Shown here: positions 8,919 through 17,882 of the stretch, one piece after another
How the letters are laid out: the number at the start of each line of letters is the position of its first letter
How positions within the stretch are numbered: the first letter of the stretch is position 1
From: an uncultured Spirochaetaceae bacterium
Lineage (GTDB): Bacteria; Spirochaetota; Spirochaetia; Treponematales; Treponemataceae
Length of the DNA stretch: 53,676 bases
NCBI GenBank assembly: GCA_902797305.1
Contig: CADBSK010000052.1
Span: forward strand, 1-53,676
Direction of reading: 5' to 3'
Position numbers and translations under genes: made by a program
The notes under the pieces: generated by a model
Databases searched by the model: none
Told to the model about the DNA's origin: nothing
Seen by the model: only the letters and a program-made list of their open reading frames with translations

Positions 8919-9984
8919 TAACGAAGGACTTTCATGGTACGATTGCCCGGGAGAGGCAATGGACGTTGTTGTTTCTACTCGGGTTAGATTTGCCAGAAAT
9001 CTTGCTAATTTTCCTTTTCCATCAAATTTTAAAAATGATGATTGCGAAAGGGTTCAAATGATAGTTTTTGCAGCTTTTTCCCAGTTAGAAAACGCCGCTG
9101 ACTACAAAGCTATTGAAAGTAAAAATCTTGATGACAATGGAGCTTCGATTTTAATAGAAAGAGGCGTATTAGAAAATCATCAGACTGGTATAATTATGCG
9201 AAACGATGGATTTTTATCCTGTGCTGTAAATGCTGTAGATCATTTGAGATTATCCTGTTTTAAAAATGGACTGGATTTAAGAAAATCTTTTGATGAATGT
9301 GTAGAAGTAGATCAGAGTTTGCAGAAATACCTTCAGTTTGCAGCCAGTTATTCCTTTGGATATCTTACACAAAAACTTCCTGATTGTGGCAGCGGAATTA
9401 AGATGTCTGCCCGAGTTTATCTTGGAGCTGCAGCAATGTGCGGCAAATTTAACATTATTGTTGATTACTGTAAAGAAAATAAGTTACGAATAGAACCTGC
9501 ATTTCCTTCGATAAGTCAGGGAAGCGCCGCTGGTTTAATGTATCAAATCTCTACCACAGATGCTTTTAACGGAAGCGAATTAGACCAGCTTGCGTCTTTT
9601 GAGGCCTGCTTAAAATTTATTACGGAAACAGAGCGCAAGATTTCGTCAGAATATGCCGATAATAAAAAGACACTTATCAAAAATTCTGTAATCAGGGCTT
9701 ACACAATTGCCAAATTCAGTATGTTGATTTCTTTAAGAGAAGGAATCGACATAATTTCAGATTTAAAAATGGGATTACGTATAGGGCTGATTTCAGGCAT
9801 TCAAGATAGTGTACTAAGCGGACTTGTTTATAAGATTCAGCGAGGATATTTACAATTTTTATTGTCAGATGGAAACTTTACATTTGAAGAGGATATTCTG
9901 AACGATAATAATGCAAAAATTGACCGTCTGAGAGCTCTTGTAATGCAGGAAGCTTTTGAACATATTTCTTTGGGGAATTTATGA
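8911..9984 (+). CDS. mcsB: McsB-like protein arginine kinase homologue, probably catalytically impaired
   Basis: McsB phosphorylates arginines on proteins and so marks them for ClpCP. The fold and family are clear: STRVRFARNLANFPFP near residues 22-37, FGYLTQ at 149-154, and a C-terminal region matching McsB (DLKMGLRIGLISGI). Key motifs are changed when compared with Bacillus subtilis McsB as I recall it. NEEDH(I/L)R with its catalytic glutamates reads NAVDHLR (107-113). The nucleotide-site CPTNVGTG reads KLPDCGSG (155-162). The RGIYGEG loop is unrecognisable, and the RDxxRA phosphoarginine-binding motif is absent. Length (357) is normal and the frame is intact, so this looks like a maintained pseudokinase or altered enzyme rather than a decaying gene. 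It overlaps clpC by 4 nt. Confidence 0.85.
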   Translation: MNNNEGLSWYDCPGEAMDVVVSTRVRFARNLANFPFPSNFKNDDCERVQMIVFAAFSQLENAADYKAIESKNLDDNGASILIERGVLENHQTGIIMRNDGFLSCAVNAVDHLRLSCFKNGLDLRKSFDECVEVDQSLQKYLQFAASYSFGYLTQKLPDCGSGIKMSARVYLGAAAMCGKFNIIVDYCKENKLRIEPAFPSISQGSAAGLMYQISTTDAFNGSELDQLASFEACLKFITETERKISSEYADNKKTLIKNSVIRAYTIAKFSMLISLREGIDIISDLKMGLRIGLISGIQDSVLSGLVYKIQRGYLQFLLSDGNFTFEEDILNDNNAKIDRLRALVMQEAFEHISLGNL

Positions 9985-12614
9985 GAAATTTTTCACCAAG
10001 AGCATCACGCCTTGTGTATGCTTTATGTCAGGATGAAGCAAGACTTACTTGCTCAAGTCAGATTATTCCGGAACATATTCTCTTAGCTTTAATTAAAAGT
10101 GCAGATGGCCTAGGATATTTGCTTTTAAAACAGCTTGAAATCAATATCCTGAATTATCGTACTGTTCTTGAAGAAAGTATAGAAAAAGGAAACTCAACTG
10201 TAAATCTTGACTGTGACATAATTCCTACAGGGAGAAGAACAAAAACTCTTCTTGATATTGCTTCCATGGAAGCTCAGGCAATGCAAAATAATTATATTGG
10301 CACTGAGCATCTTGTAATTGCAGCAATTCGGGAAACTTCAAGTCTTTCTGAGATTTATTTTACAAATGCAAATATTTCTTTAACAAAAGTTAGAGAAGTA
10401 TGCAAAAAAATCCAGGCAGAAAATCCTTCGTCAACAGTAGGAAAAAAATCCGAGGATTTTGCCCAGCTTGCGTTAAGAAGTATTTTTGGTGAATCATCTC
10501 ATACCGATGATTTTGTAGATTTTGTTCGTAATGGTTCTTCTGGTTTTGCAAAAGAAAATGCGTCGGATAAAAAAAAGTCCAGAAGCGAATCTCATTTTAT
10601 TGATGAATTTAGCAGGGATATTACAAAACTTGCCCGCGAAAAGAAAATAGATCCTGTTGTTGGTCGTGAAAAAGAAATAGAACGATTAATTCAAATCCTA
10701 AGCCGCAGGACAAAGAATAATCCTGTTTTGGTAGGAGAACCTGGCGTAGGAAAGACTGCCATTGTAGAAGGACTTGCTCACAAAATCGCAGCTGGACAAG
10801 TACCTTACGGAATTAGTTCCAAGAGAATTTTATCTCTGGACTTGGCTGCCATGGTTGCAGGTACAAAATTCCGTGGTGAATTTGAAGAACGAATGAAAAA
10901 AATGATGAATGAAGTAAAAGAAGATTCTTCTATTATTTTATTTATCGATGAATTACACACGATAATTGGAGCCGGAGGCCCTGAAGGCCAGATGGATGCT
11001 TCAAATATGTTAAAGCCTGCCCTAAGTCGTGGTGAATTACAGATAATTGGTGCTACAACAACAAAAGAATACAGTCGCTATATTGAAAAAGACTCTGCTT
11101 TAGAGAGAAGATTTCAGCAGGTTAGGGTTGAAGAACCTAGTGATAATGAAACAATTCAGATTTTGAATGGAATAAAAAAGCAGTACGAAGATTTTCATGG
11201 TGTAATTTATGAGGACGATGTTATTCCTTGTATCGTTAAAATGACCCGACGCTATCTTCCTGAAAGATTTTTACCAGATAAGGCTATTGATTTATTAGAT
11301 GAAGCTGGTGCTCAGAAAAAAATAGTCGAAGAGGCAAAACCTCTGGACTTAATTGTTTTGGAAAAGGAAATAAATTCTCTTATTGCAGAAAAAACTGAAC
11401 TCGTAAAAAATCAGGATTACGAACAGGCTGCAATGATAAGAGATAAGGTAATTGAATTAAAACGAAAGCTTCAAGTTTATTCTGAATTATTCAAAAAGTC
11501 TGGTTCGGGAAAACTTCAGCGAGTTACAAGTCACGATGTTTGCAAAATAATTTGCTCAATGACGGGAATTCCTGTAGACCAGCTTGATGCTCAGGAATCA
11601 ATTCGCCTTATCAAAATGGAAGAAGAAATGCATAAAATGGTGATTGGCCAGAATGATGCAGTACACTTGATTTCTGGTGCTGTGCGAAGAAGCCGGGCCG
11701 GAATCTCTTCTTCAAAACATCCAATCGGTTCATTCATCTTTTTAGGACCAACAGGTGTTGGTAAAACTCAGCTTGCTAAGGCTCTTGCAAAATTTCTTTT
11801 TGGAAGTGAAGATCAGTTAATCAGAATTGATATGTCTGATTATATGGAAAAACACAATGCAAGTAGACTTGTTGGAGCTCCTCCTGGATATGTGGGGTAT
11901 GAAGATGGTGGTGTGTTGACAGAAAAAGTAAGAAGGCACCCGTATTCTGTAGTTTTATTAGACGAAATAGAAAAAGCTCATCCTGATGTGTTTAATCTTC
12001 TTTTACAGATTCTTGAAGAAGGAGAATTAAATGATAATCTCGGGCATACCATTAACTTTAGAAATACTGTGGTAATTATGACAAGTAATGCTGGAGCAAG
12101 GCAGATTACCAGCGAAGGAAGAATTGGTTTTAGTTCTTCAGGACAAGGAGTTTTACCTTATCAGGAAATTAAAAGCAATGCCTTAACAGAACTAAAAAAA
12201 CTCATGAATCCTGAATTAATAAATCGTATCGACGATATTATTGTTTTTGATGCACTTAATAAAAAAGAAATAAGTCAAATTCTTGATATTCAGATTAGTG
12301 ATTTAGCACAACGATTAGCCGAAAAGGGATTGTCTATTTCATTAAAACCTAAAGCAAGAGAATATCTTATTGCAAATGGCTACGATCCTGCGATGGGGGC
12401 AAGACCTATGCGTCGTCTGATACAACGAGAAATAGAAGACCCTATTTCAATGCTCATTCTGGAAGGTAAAAGCAGCGAGTGTAAAAACATCGTTGTAGAT
12501 TGCTTAAAAGAAGGTTTACGGGTACGTTTCGTTAAAGAAGAAGCTGATACGCGTTTAGAAACAAAAATCGGAGTTACCCACGGGGACCTTCAGATTCTGT
12601 CTGTAAACAAATGA
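9981..12614 (+). CDS. clpC: ClpC-type AAA+ unfoldase
   Basis: ClpC unfolds proteins and feeds them to the ClpP protease. The 877-residue protein has a Clp N-domain with two repeats (about 1-145) and a first AAA+ module with Walker A GEPGVGKT (252-259). A short middle domain with a UVR-type coiled coil (EKEINSLIAEKTELVKNQDY, near 460) marks ClpC rather than ClpA. The second AAA+ module has GPTGVGKT near 590. An RIGFSSSG loop near 713 supplies the IGF-type ClpP-binding tripeptide. The ATG overlaps the mcsB stop (ATGA). No clpP is in the window. With mcsA and mcsB it forms the classical stress-proteolysis cassette. Confidence 0.95.
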   Translation: MRNFSPRASRLVYALCQDEARLTCSSQIIPEHILLALIKSADGLGYLLLKQLEINILNYRTVLEESIEKGNSTVNLDCDIIPTGRRTKTLLDIASMEAQAMQNNYIGTEHLVIAAIRETSSLSEIYFTNANISLTKVREVCKKIQAENPSSTVGKKSEDFAQLALRSIFGESSHTDDFVDFVRNGSSGFAKENASDKKKSRSESHFIDEFSRDITKLAREKKIDPVVGREKEIERLIQILSRRTKNNPVLVGEPGVGKTAIVEGLAHKIAAGQVPYGISSKRILSLDLAAMVAGTKFRGEFEERMKKMMNEVKEDSSIILFIDELHTIIGAGGPEGQMDASNMLKPALSRGELQIIGATTTKEYSRYIEKDSALERRFQQVRVEEPSDNETIQILNGIKKQYEDFHGVIYEDDVIPCIVKMTRRYLPERFLPDKAIDLLDEAGAQKKIVEEAKPLDLIVLEKEINSLIAEKTELVKNQDYEQAAMIRDKVIELKRKLQVYSELFKKSGSGKLQRVTSHDVCKIICSMTGIPVDQLDAQESIRLIKMEEEMHKMVIGQNDAVHLISGAVRRSRAGISSSKHPIGSFIFLGPTGVGKTQLAKALAKFLFGSEDQLIRIDMSDYMEKHNASRLVGAPPGYVGYEDGGVLTEKVRRHPYSVVLLDEIEKAHPDVFNLLLQILEEGELNDNLGHTINFRNTVVIMTSNAGARQITSEGRIGFSSSGQGVLPYQEIKSNALTELKKLMNPELINRIDDIIVFDALNKKEISQILDIQISDLAQRLAEKGLSISLKPKAREYLIANGYDPAMGARPMRRLIQREIEDPISMLILEGKSSECKNIVVDCLKEGLRVRFVKEEADTRLETKIGVTHGDLQILSVNK

Positions 12615-13465
12615 AAAACAAAAGCCTTATTATTTTAATTATTGTCTTATTTTCAAGTTTTTCTCATGCACAGGAAAGGAATCCTCTAAAACTTAGTTTC
12701 GTAAAAGGAGTAACAAGTATTCCTGTTACATATCTGGTTGAACAAAAGGAAAAGTACGACTGCCGTTTTTATAATACAATAGAAGAGGCTGTTTACGATT
12801 TAAGTTATGGGGATTCTGACGGAACAATTCTATCTTATAAAAGTGCAAAACAGTTAAAATCACGAAACCCTGATAGTATTATGATTATAGCTGAGCTTTC
12901 TAAAGTTGATTATGGACTTGTTTCTTCAAAAAAAGATTCTGGAAACTTATCTGCCTTACTTGGTAAAACTGTATATGTTGTAAAAGATAGTCGTGGAGAA
13001 CATCTTTTTCTAGAACTTCTAAAACATTCTGGAATTCCTACTGGTAATTCCTCTGGATGTGTGAACGTGGAAAATAAATATACTTTGGAACAGATTGTTT
13101 CAATGTTCTTAAATGGAAAAATTGATTATGCCGTTTTAGGTGGTAAAGCAAAAAATACAGTTTTAAAAAGAAAAAAAATCGTATATGAATCTCTTTCTTT
13201 GTTAGATGAGTTTAATTCAATGACAGGTGTAAAAAAAATCGAAAGCGAAACTGTATTTGTTATTCGAACTCAAGTATTCCATGAAAAAGAAGAACAGGTT
13301 TTGCAATTAATGCAGGACCTTGAACTTTCTGTTAGTTTAGCAAAAAATAATCCCGAAATCACATCTCAAATATTTAATCAAAATAAAATGGGTTTTGACG
13401 GCCAGTATAATTCATCCCTGATTTCAAATGCTAATCTGCAATTTACTTCATTAATTGCAAAGTAA
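12611..13465 (+). CDS. Periplasmic solute-binding protein, NMT1/SsuA-like
   Basis: The 284-residue product has a signal peptide (MKNKSLIILIIVLFSSFSHA). The mature domain has the pattern of ABC-type substrate-binding proteins of the NMT1/SsuA group: LKLSFVKGVTSIPVTYLVE at the start, then GKTVYVVKDSRGEHLFLELL, where the hinge-following strand and helix normally lie, and IDYAVLGG. No permease or ATPase gene for such a transporter is next to it, so its partners are elsewhere or it has another role. Its ATG overlaps the clpC stop by 4 nt, tying its translation to clpC. The family call is moderately secure; the substrate is unknown. Confidence 0.65.
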   Translation: MKNKSLIILIIVLFSSFSHAQERNPLKLSFVKGVTSIPVTYLVEQKEKYDCRFYNTIEEAVYDLSYGDSDGTILSYKSAKQLKSRNPDSIMIIAELSKVDYGLVSSKKDSGNLSALLGKTVYVVKDSRGEHLFLELLKHSGIPTGNSSGCVNVENKYTLEQIVSMFLNGKIDYAVLGGKAKNTVLKRKKIVYESLSLLDEFNSMTGVKKIESETVFVIRTQVFHEKEEQVLQLMQDLELSVSLAKNNPEITSQIFNQNKMGFDGQYNSSLISNANLQFTSLIAK

Positions 13466-13483
13466 TTCAAGTTATATTATAAT
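13455..13483 (+). promoter_or_regulatory. Sigma-70-type promoter for the beta-helix-like gene
   Basis: TTGCAA at 13455-13460 and TATAAT at 13478-13483 are separated by exactly 17 nt. The expected start point (about 13489-13491) is only a few bases before the ATG at 13493, so the mRNA would be nearly leaderless. No ribosome binding site is visible before that ATG. The -35 box lies inside the end of the solute-binding-protein gene. Confidence 0.5.
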
Positions 13484-13492
13484 TTTTATCGA

Positions 13493-15601
13493 ATGAAGAG
13501 CAATTTTTTTGTACATAAGCATTTAATTCTCATTGTTTTTTGTCTTTTGATGCAGGGATTATGTTATTCCCAGACAATAATTAATCCTGTAAAAGGTACA
13601 TGGGCTAACAAACAAATGCTGGTTCTTCAGGTTCCCGAAGGCGGAAATGCCTTTTACTCTGTAAATGGCAGTAATCCAGAGTCTTCTGGTTTTGCCTACG
13701 ATGGTCCTGTAATCATCGATGTTGACGGAAATGTAGAACTTAGGGTGGCCTTTGTTGATAAAGATGGAAGTGTCTCTACAAAAAGTGTTTCTTATTCTGT
13801 AGAGGATGCAGAGATGCCTCCTCAGGGACTTGCTTACGATTTTATAGAAGTTGCATCTATCACAGGTACAATTCCATATACCTGCGGAGACCGTCTTTTA
13901 ATTCCTGACAGTCTCAATTATAGTCTTGGACAGCCTCCTGAAGCTTGGGAAAAGGGGCAGGAAATATATATAGATCCTCAGTCGGTTATTTCAAGACAGT
14001 TACCGATTTCTTTAACGGATGGTTCTTCATACTGGAGATTTATCATTTCAGTTTCTCCTATTATGAACGGTTTGTACAGCCGCCGCGATGTTCCCTTTAA
14101 GGTTATTGACTGGGAAACTATTTCCATAACTGATAAAAAATATATCTACAAAATTGATGACGAATGGTGGTCTCTTCCAAAAGAACCTGTAAAAATTGAC
14201 CGTTCTAAAAGCCACATGATTTACTGGCAGAGTATCGATTATTCGCCAGAAAATATTGTAAAGTTTTTTGTTTTACCTCCAAAGCCAGAGTTGTTGACAG
14301 AAACTTCTGTTGATGGAGTTGTGACTGTAAATTATAAAGGGGAAGAGGGCTACAGTTTTGGAATTCTTGATTCTAACGGACAGGCCAGTGACTTGTACGA
14401 TTCAATTAAAATAGATACATTTCATGGCGATAAATTTAAAGGTTCGGTTAATTTAGGGGTGTTCTTTGATTCGGTATATCAGGGAACAATTCCTACATCC
14501 TTTAACGTAAATAAAAAGATGCCCACACCCCCTTCAATTGTTCCTTCTGAAGAAGGGGAGTATATTCGTCAAAATGTGGGCTTAACTTTTTCAAATATCG
14601 AAAATAATAATATTTATTATGCTGTAATGGGACCTGTTATTCTTGAACAGGAATATGAAAGTACACCGGATGCTGTTCTTGTAGGTCTTGATATTGAGAA
14701 TTATAAAAAATATGATGGCTCCTCTGTAATTTTACGTGCATCTTCTGAAGGAGCTGCTGCATATAAAGTTATAGCCTACTCAATGGACGAAAATAATAAT
14801 AAGAGTTTGCCAGTTTCTTATTCAGTTATTATAGATACTTGTAATTTTTATCTTGATTCAAATTATGATGATTCAAAAATTAAGTCAGATGGATCTAAAA
14901 AACGTCCTTATAAGACATTTGAGCAGGTTGTACCTCTTATTAATTCAAACAGGTTTGTGCATATCCGGGCGAACGGCGAGATAGAATTGCCAAATAAGAC
15001 AATTATTTTGTCTTCTAATTGTCAAATCGATGGTAACAAAACTTGTAAGTTATTTTTTAATCCTAACACAAATCTGGTTGTCCGAAACGCCAGTCTTTCT
15101 ATTTCTGATTCGATAATTGCACGAGCAAAAAAGGATAAGGATTCTTCTAATACATCTTTATTCACTCTCGAACATGGGGTTTTAGATTTAACTTCAGTTG
15201 AATTGGCAGCTTCCTTTGGAAAAAATGGTTCTGTAATAAGCGCAGATAATTCAGTTTTAAATGTAAGAGATTCAGGAATTACATCCACCGCTGATAATTA
15301 TACTTCCCTTGTCGTTTCAGTTGCTTCCAAGATAGTTATTAAGGATTCAAGGCTGACAACTGTTTCAAATACTTCTGTTAATTTCTCTTGTCAATCAGGA
15401 TTGTTTGAGTTATCAAATTCTGTTTGTACAGTTAGTGGTGTAATGGGACGAATAGGTGAACTTATAGATACTCACAGTACGATATATGACAATACTTTTA
15501 ATTCAGACTTAAAAAAATCTATTCAAAATAATATTCCGATTTATATGGATTCCTCTAATTTTTCATTGCAATACGAAAATAATAGAACAATAGGATTTTA
15601 A
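13493..15601 (+). CDS. Secreted protein with chitobiase-type C-terminal-like and beta-helix-like regions
   Basis: The 702-residue product has a signal peptide (MKSNFFVHKHLILIVFCLLM, cleavage near CYSQ). The first mature segment (FYSVNGSNPESSGFAYDGPV, then a strand-rich tail) matches the chitobiase/hexosaminidase C-terminal-like domain, common in spirochaete surface proteins with its ...YSVNGSNP...Y.GP pattern. A later SKKRPYKTFEQVVPLINSN resembles the opening of DUF1565/right-handed beta-helix domains. It is followed by short alternating repeats rich in Ser, Asn and Thr that end in asparagine/valine ladders, as in parallel beta-helices. Likely exported to the periplasm or cell surface. No catalytic motif is evident. 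It precedes rnhB by 2 nt. Confidence 0.7.
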   Translation: MKSNFFVHKHLILIVFCLLMQGLCYSQTIINPVKGTWANKQMLVLQVPEGGNAFYSVNGSNPESSGFAYDGPVIIDVDGNVELRVAFVDKDGSVSTKSVSYSVEDAEMPPQGLAYDFIEVASITGTIPYTCGDRLLIPDSLNYSLGQPPEAWEKGQEIYIDPQSVISRQLPISLTDGSSYWRFIISVSPIMNGLYSRRDVPFKVIDWETISITDKKYIYKIDDEWWSLPKEPVKIDRSKSHMIYWQSIDYSPENIVKFFVLPPKPELLTETSVDGVVTVNYKGEEGYSFGILDSNGQASDLYDSIKIDTFHGDKFKGSVNLGVFFDSVYQGTIPTSFNVNKKMPTPPSIVPSEEGEYIRQNVGLTFSNIENNNIYYAVMGPVILEQEYESTPDAVLVGLDIENYKKYDGSSVILRASSEGAAAYKVIAYSMDENNNKSLPVSYSVIIDTCNFYLDSNYDDSKIKSDGSKKRPYKTFEQVVPLINSNRFVHIRANGEIELPNKTIILSSNCQIDGNKTCKLFFNPNTNLVVRNASLSISDSIIARAKKDKDSSNTSLFTLEHGVLDLTSVELAASFGKNGSVISADNSVLNVRDSGITSTADNYTSLVVSVASKIVIKDSRLTTVSNTSVNFSCQSGLFELSNSVCTVSGVMGRIGELIDTHSTIYDNTFNSDLKKSIQNNIPIYMDSSNFSLQYENNRTIGF

Positions 15602-15603
15602 AA

Positions 15604-16191
15604 ATGATTGATCTCATGTGCGGTCTAGATGAGGCGGGTAGAGGTCCCCTTGCAGGTCCGGTTACTGCAGGCGCTGTTATATTGCCACCTGATTTCCCAA
15701 TAGAAATTTTAAATGATTCGAAAAAGCTCTCAGAAAAAAAACGGGATGCAGCAGAATTGATTATTAAGGAAAAAGCTCTCTGGGGTATAGGAATAGTAGA
15801 TCATCAGACAATTGACAGAATGAATATTTTGCAGGCCAGTTTGTACGCAATGAAACTTGCCTATGATATGATTTTATTAAAACTTGATGACTGGTGCGCT
15901 AAGAACAATATTAATGAATATCACATTTTATGCATGACAGACGGAAATAAAATTCCTCCTGTATCATGTTCAGATGTTAAATGCCAACCTAAGGCAGATG
16001 CTACGTATCCTGCAGTTATGGCAGCAAGTATAATTGCCAAAGTGGAACGTGATAGAATTATGTACCAGATGGATAAGTTGTATCCTGAATATGGATATGC
16101 AAAACACAAGGGGTATCCAACAAAAGAACACCGGGAAATTTGTAAAAAAATTGGACCAAGTCCCATTCAAAGGTTAACTTTTTCTTATTAA
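15604..16191 (+). CDS. rnhB: Ribonuclease HII
   Basis: RNase HII cuts the RNA strand of RNA-DNA hybrids and removes single ribonucleotides from DNA. The 195-residue product has the acidic catalytic set: D9 and E10 in CGLDEAGRGPLAGPV, D113 in MTDGNK, and D132 in KADATYPAVMAAS, the position equivalent to the usual KGDA motif. The nearby AASIIAKVERD is diagnostic. The ATG at 15604 is preceded by AGGA about 10 nt upstream. It follows the beta-helix-like gene immediately and ends against a terminator hairpin shared with the converging gene. Confidence 0.96.
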   Translation: MIDLMCGLDEAGRGPLAGPVTAGAVILPPDFPIEILNDSKKLSEKKRDAAELIIKEKALWGIGIVDHQTIDRMNILQASLYAMKLAYDMILLKLDDWCAKNNINEYHILCMTDGNKIPPVSCSDVKCQPKADATYPAVMAASIIAKVERDRIMYQMDKLYPEYGYAKHKGYPTKEHREICKKIGPSPIQRLTFSY

Positions 16192-16233
16192 AAAAAACTG
16201 TCCAGTTGAAGTATTAAAACTATCTGGACAGTT
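16189..16233 (-). terminator. Intrinsic terminator between rnhB and the bpuR-like gene
   Basis: Perfect 10-bp arms AACTGTCCAG (16196-16205) and CTGGACAGTT (16224-16233) enclose an 18-nt loop. Read on the minus strand, the hairpin is followed at once by a run of seven T, so it is a strong terminator for the bpuR-like gene. It may also stop rnhB transcription on the plus strand, where no T-run follows. Confidence 0.8.
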
Positions 16234-16243
16234 ATGCAATGAT

Positions 16244-16633
16244 TTATTCTTCTGTAGATTCTACATTTCTTTTTGAAACTACATGAACTTTTCCGGTTCT
16301 TTTTATGCCGTCGTCCTTTTTAGTTTCTTTATTCATTTTGTAGATTTTTTTGATCTTTTCAGCTTTTTCTGCTTTACGAGCTGCTTTAATTTTAGCCCGT
16401 TCTTTCTTATCTTTTTCGATATAGTTTAGAGAACGATCCATTCCCTGAAGGAATTTTTGCATATCGTCAGCGAAAATTGCAATCTGGTGTCTTTCACCTT
16501 CTGCACCGTCGCGGCTTTTGCTTTCAACTATCTGAAGAAATACATCTCCAGTTCGGTTCTCTTTCACATTAAAAAAATAAGAACGATTATCAAGATAAAC
16601 TTCTGTAGTAAAAAGTTCTCCGCGTGCTCCCAT
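16244..16633 (-). CDS. PUR-domain nucleic-acid-binding protein (BpuR-like)
   Basis: PUR-domain proteins bind single-stranded DNA and RNA. In Borrelia, BpuR acts as a regulatory DNA/RNA-binding protein. The 129-residue product has the compact PUR fold signature: RGELFTTEVYLDNRSYFFNV, then KENRTGDVFLQIVESK, then ERHQIAIFADDMQKFLQGMD. A long lysine-rich C-terminal tail (about residues 75-129, with repeated KAARKAEKAEKIKKIYK) extends beyond the PUR core and should add non-specific nucleic-acid affinity. AAGGAAGG lies about 7 nt before the ATG. It has its own promoter just upstream and a terminator just downstream, so it is probably made alone as well as from the upstream operon. Its targets are unknown. 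Confidence 0.82.
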   Translation of the reverse strand: MGARGELFTTEVYLDNRSYFFNVKENRTGDVFLQIVESKSRDGAEGERHQIAIFADDMQKFLQGMDRSLNYIEKDKKERAKIKAARKAEKAEKIKKIYKMNKETKKDDGIKRTGKVHVVSKRNVESTEE

Positions 16634-16666
16634 GTTTTCGCCTTCCTTGAATATGTAATTTGTTAA

Positions 16667-16695
16667 AAAATATCAAAATCCTGATTTTTAGTCAA
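16667..16695 (-). promoter_or_regulatory. Sigma-70-type promoter of the bpuR-like gene
   Basis: On the minus strand, TTGACT (complement of 16690-16695) and TATTTT (complement of 16667-16672) are spaced by 17 nt, in the short gap after the cysteine desulfurase gene. The start point would fall near 16660, leaving a leader of about 25 nt that includes the AAGGAAGG ribosome binding site. Confidence 0.5.
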
Positions 16696-16705
16696 TCTAA
16701 AACCG

Positions 16706-17881
16706 TTAATTAAACTTCTCTGCAATCGTTTTTACAGCATTAAATAATTCATTAATTCCCTGCTCAGTTGTAAGAGGACCAAAACTGAATCGAACGGCAT
16801 TTTCACTAAGGGTAGAAGGAATGTTCATTGCTTCTAAAACCGGACGATTATTTTTTCTGCTAGAGCAGGCGCTCCCTGTAGAAATATAAAATCCTTCGTT
16901 ATCTAGGGCTCTAAGCATAACTTGCCCAGGAATTTTATTAAAAGCTGCCTGAATTACCCATGGAGAGTAGAGTTCTGGTTTTTCTAATCTTGAAGGAGGA
17001 ATAATAGTACAGCTTGTAAGTTCCGAAAGTTTTTTTACAAACTCATTTGTGATTTTGCATTGTGTTTCGTACTTCTGGATACTTTCTGGATTTTTTTCAG
17101 AAAGATAGTATTTTTGTAGTACCTTTGCAAATGCAAGTGCTCCAAATAAGTTTTCTGTTCCAGATCTTATGCTTTGTTCCTGTCCGCCGCCTTTTAAAAA
17201 TGGTTCAATAACATCTTTGAGATACAAGAGACCTATTCCCCGTGGTCCACAAATTTTATGGGCACTAAAAGCGGCACTGTCGATTCCAGAATAAGAAATA
17301 TCTAAAGGAATCTTACCACAGGCTTGAACACAATCAACATGAAATTTTGGCTTTCTTCTGCCTTTTCCAAATTCTGTTATAACATCGGCGATTTGTTTTA
17401 CAGGTTGTATAGCTCCTGTTTCGTTGTTAACTGCCATTACACATACCATAACAGTGTCGCTGGTTAAAAGATTTTTTACGGCTTCAGGTGTTATTATTCC
17501 GTTTTTATCAGAAGGAATTGAAACTATGTTCATTCCGCATTTTTTTAACTCTAGTGCCATTTCTCTAACGGCAGGATGTTCTATGCTGCTGAATAAAACA
17601 GTTCCTTTATTAGGTCTGTTGAGTAAAGATAATAAAGGAATGTGGTCGCTTTCTGTTCCACCGCTTGTAAAAAATAGATTCTCTTTTTTTACACCAAGAA
17701 CTTTTGCACAGTCTTCACGGGCGTTCTCTAAAAGAGTTCTTGCTTCTTTGCCGGCACTGTGCACGCTGGAAGGGTTTCCCCATGCAGTGCTTGATTTGTC
17801 TAATGCTTCTTGAAGTATTTGTTTGTCACAAGGGCTTGTGCTTGCCCAGTCAAAATAATGGGAAATCTGCTCTTCTTTCAT
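16706..17881 (-). CDS. Cysteine desulfurase (NifS/IscS family)
   Basis: This PLP enzyme takes sulfur from cysteine as a persulfide for iron-sulfur cluster and thio-cofactor assembly. The 391-residue product shows FFTSGGTESDHIPLL, HVDCVQACGKIPLD, the PLP lysine K209 in AFSAHKICGPRG, RSGTEN, and the persulfide cysteine C339 in STGSACSSRK. The short loop around the active cysteine fits the NifS/IscS class rather than SufS. No iscU-type scaffold gene is adjacent, so I leave the symbol open. It follows aroB with a 1-nt gap and is likely cotranscribed with tmk and aroB. Confidence 0.92.
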   Translation of the reverse strand: MKEEQISHYFDWASTSPCDKQILQEALDKSSTAWGNPSSVHSAGKEARTLLENAREDCAKVLGVKKENLFFTSGGTESDHIPLLSLLNRPNKGTVLFSSIEHPAVREMALELKKCGMNIVSIPSDKNGIITPEAVKNLLTSDTVMVCVMAVNNETGAIQPVKQIADVITEFGKGRRKPKFHVDCVQACGKIPLDISYSGIDSAAFSAHKICGPRGIGLLYLKDVIEPFLKGGGQEQSIRSGTENLFGALAFAKVLQKYYLSEKNPESIQKYETQCKITNEFVKKLSELTSCTIIPPSRLEKPELYSPWVIQAAFNKIPGQVMLRALDNEGFYISTGSACSSRKNNRPVLEAMNIPSTLSENAVRFSFGPLTTEQGINELFNAVKTIAEKFN

Positions 17882-17882
17882 A

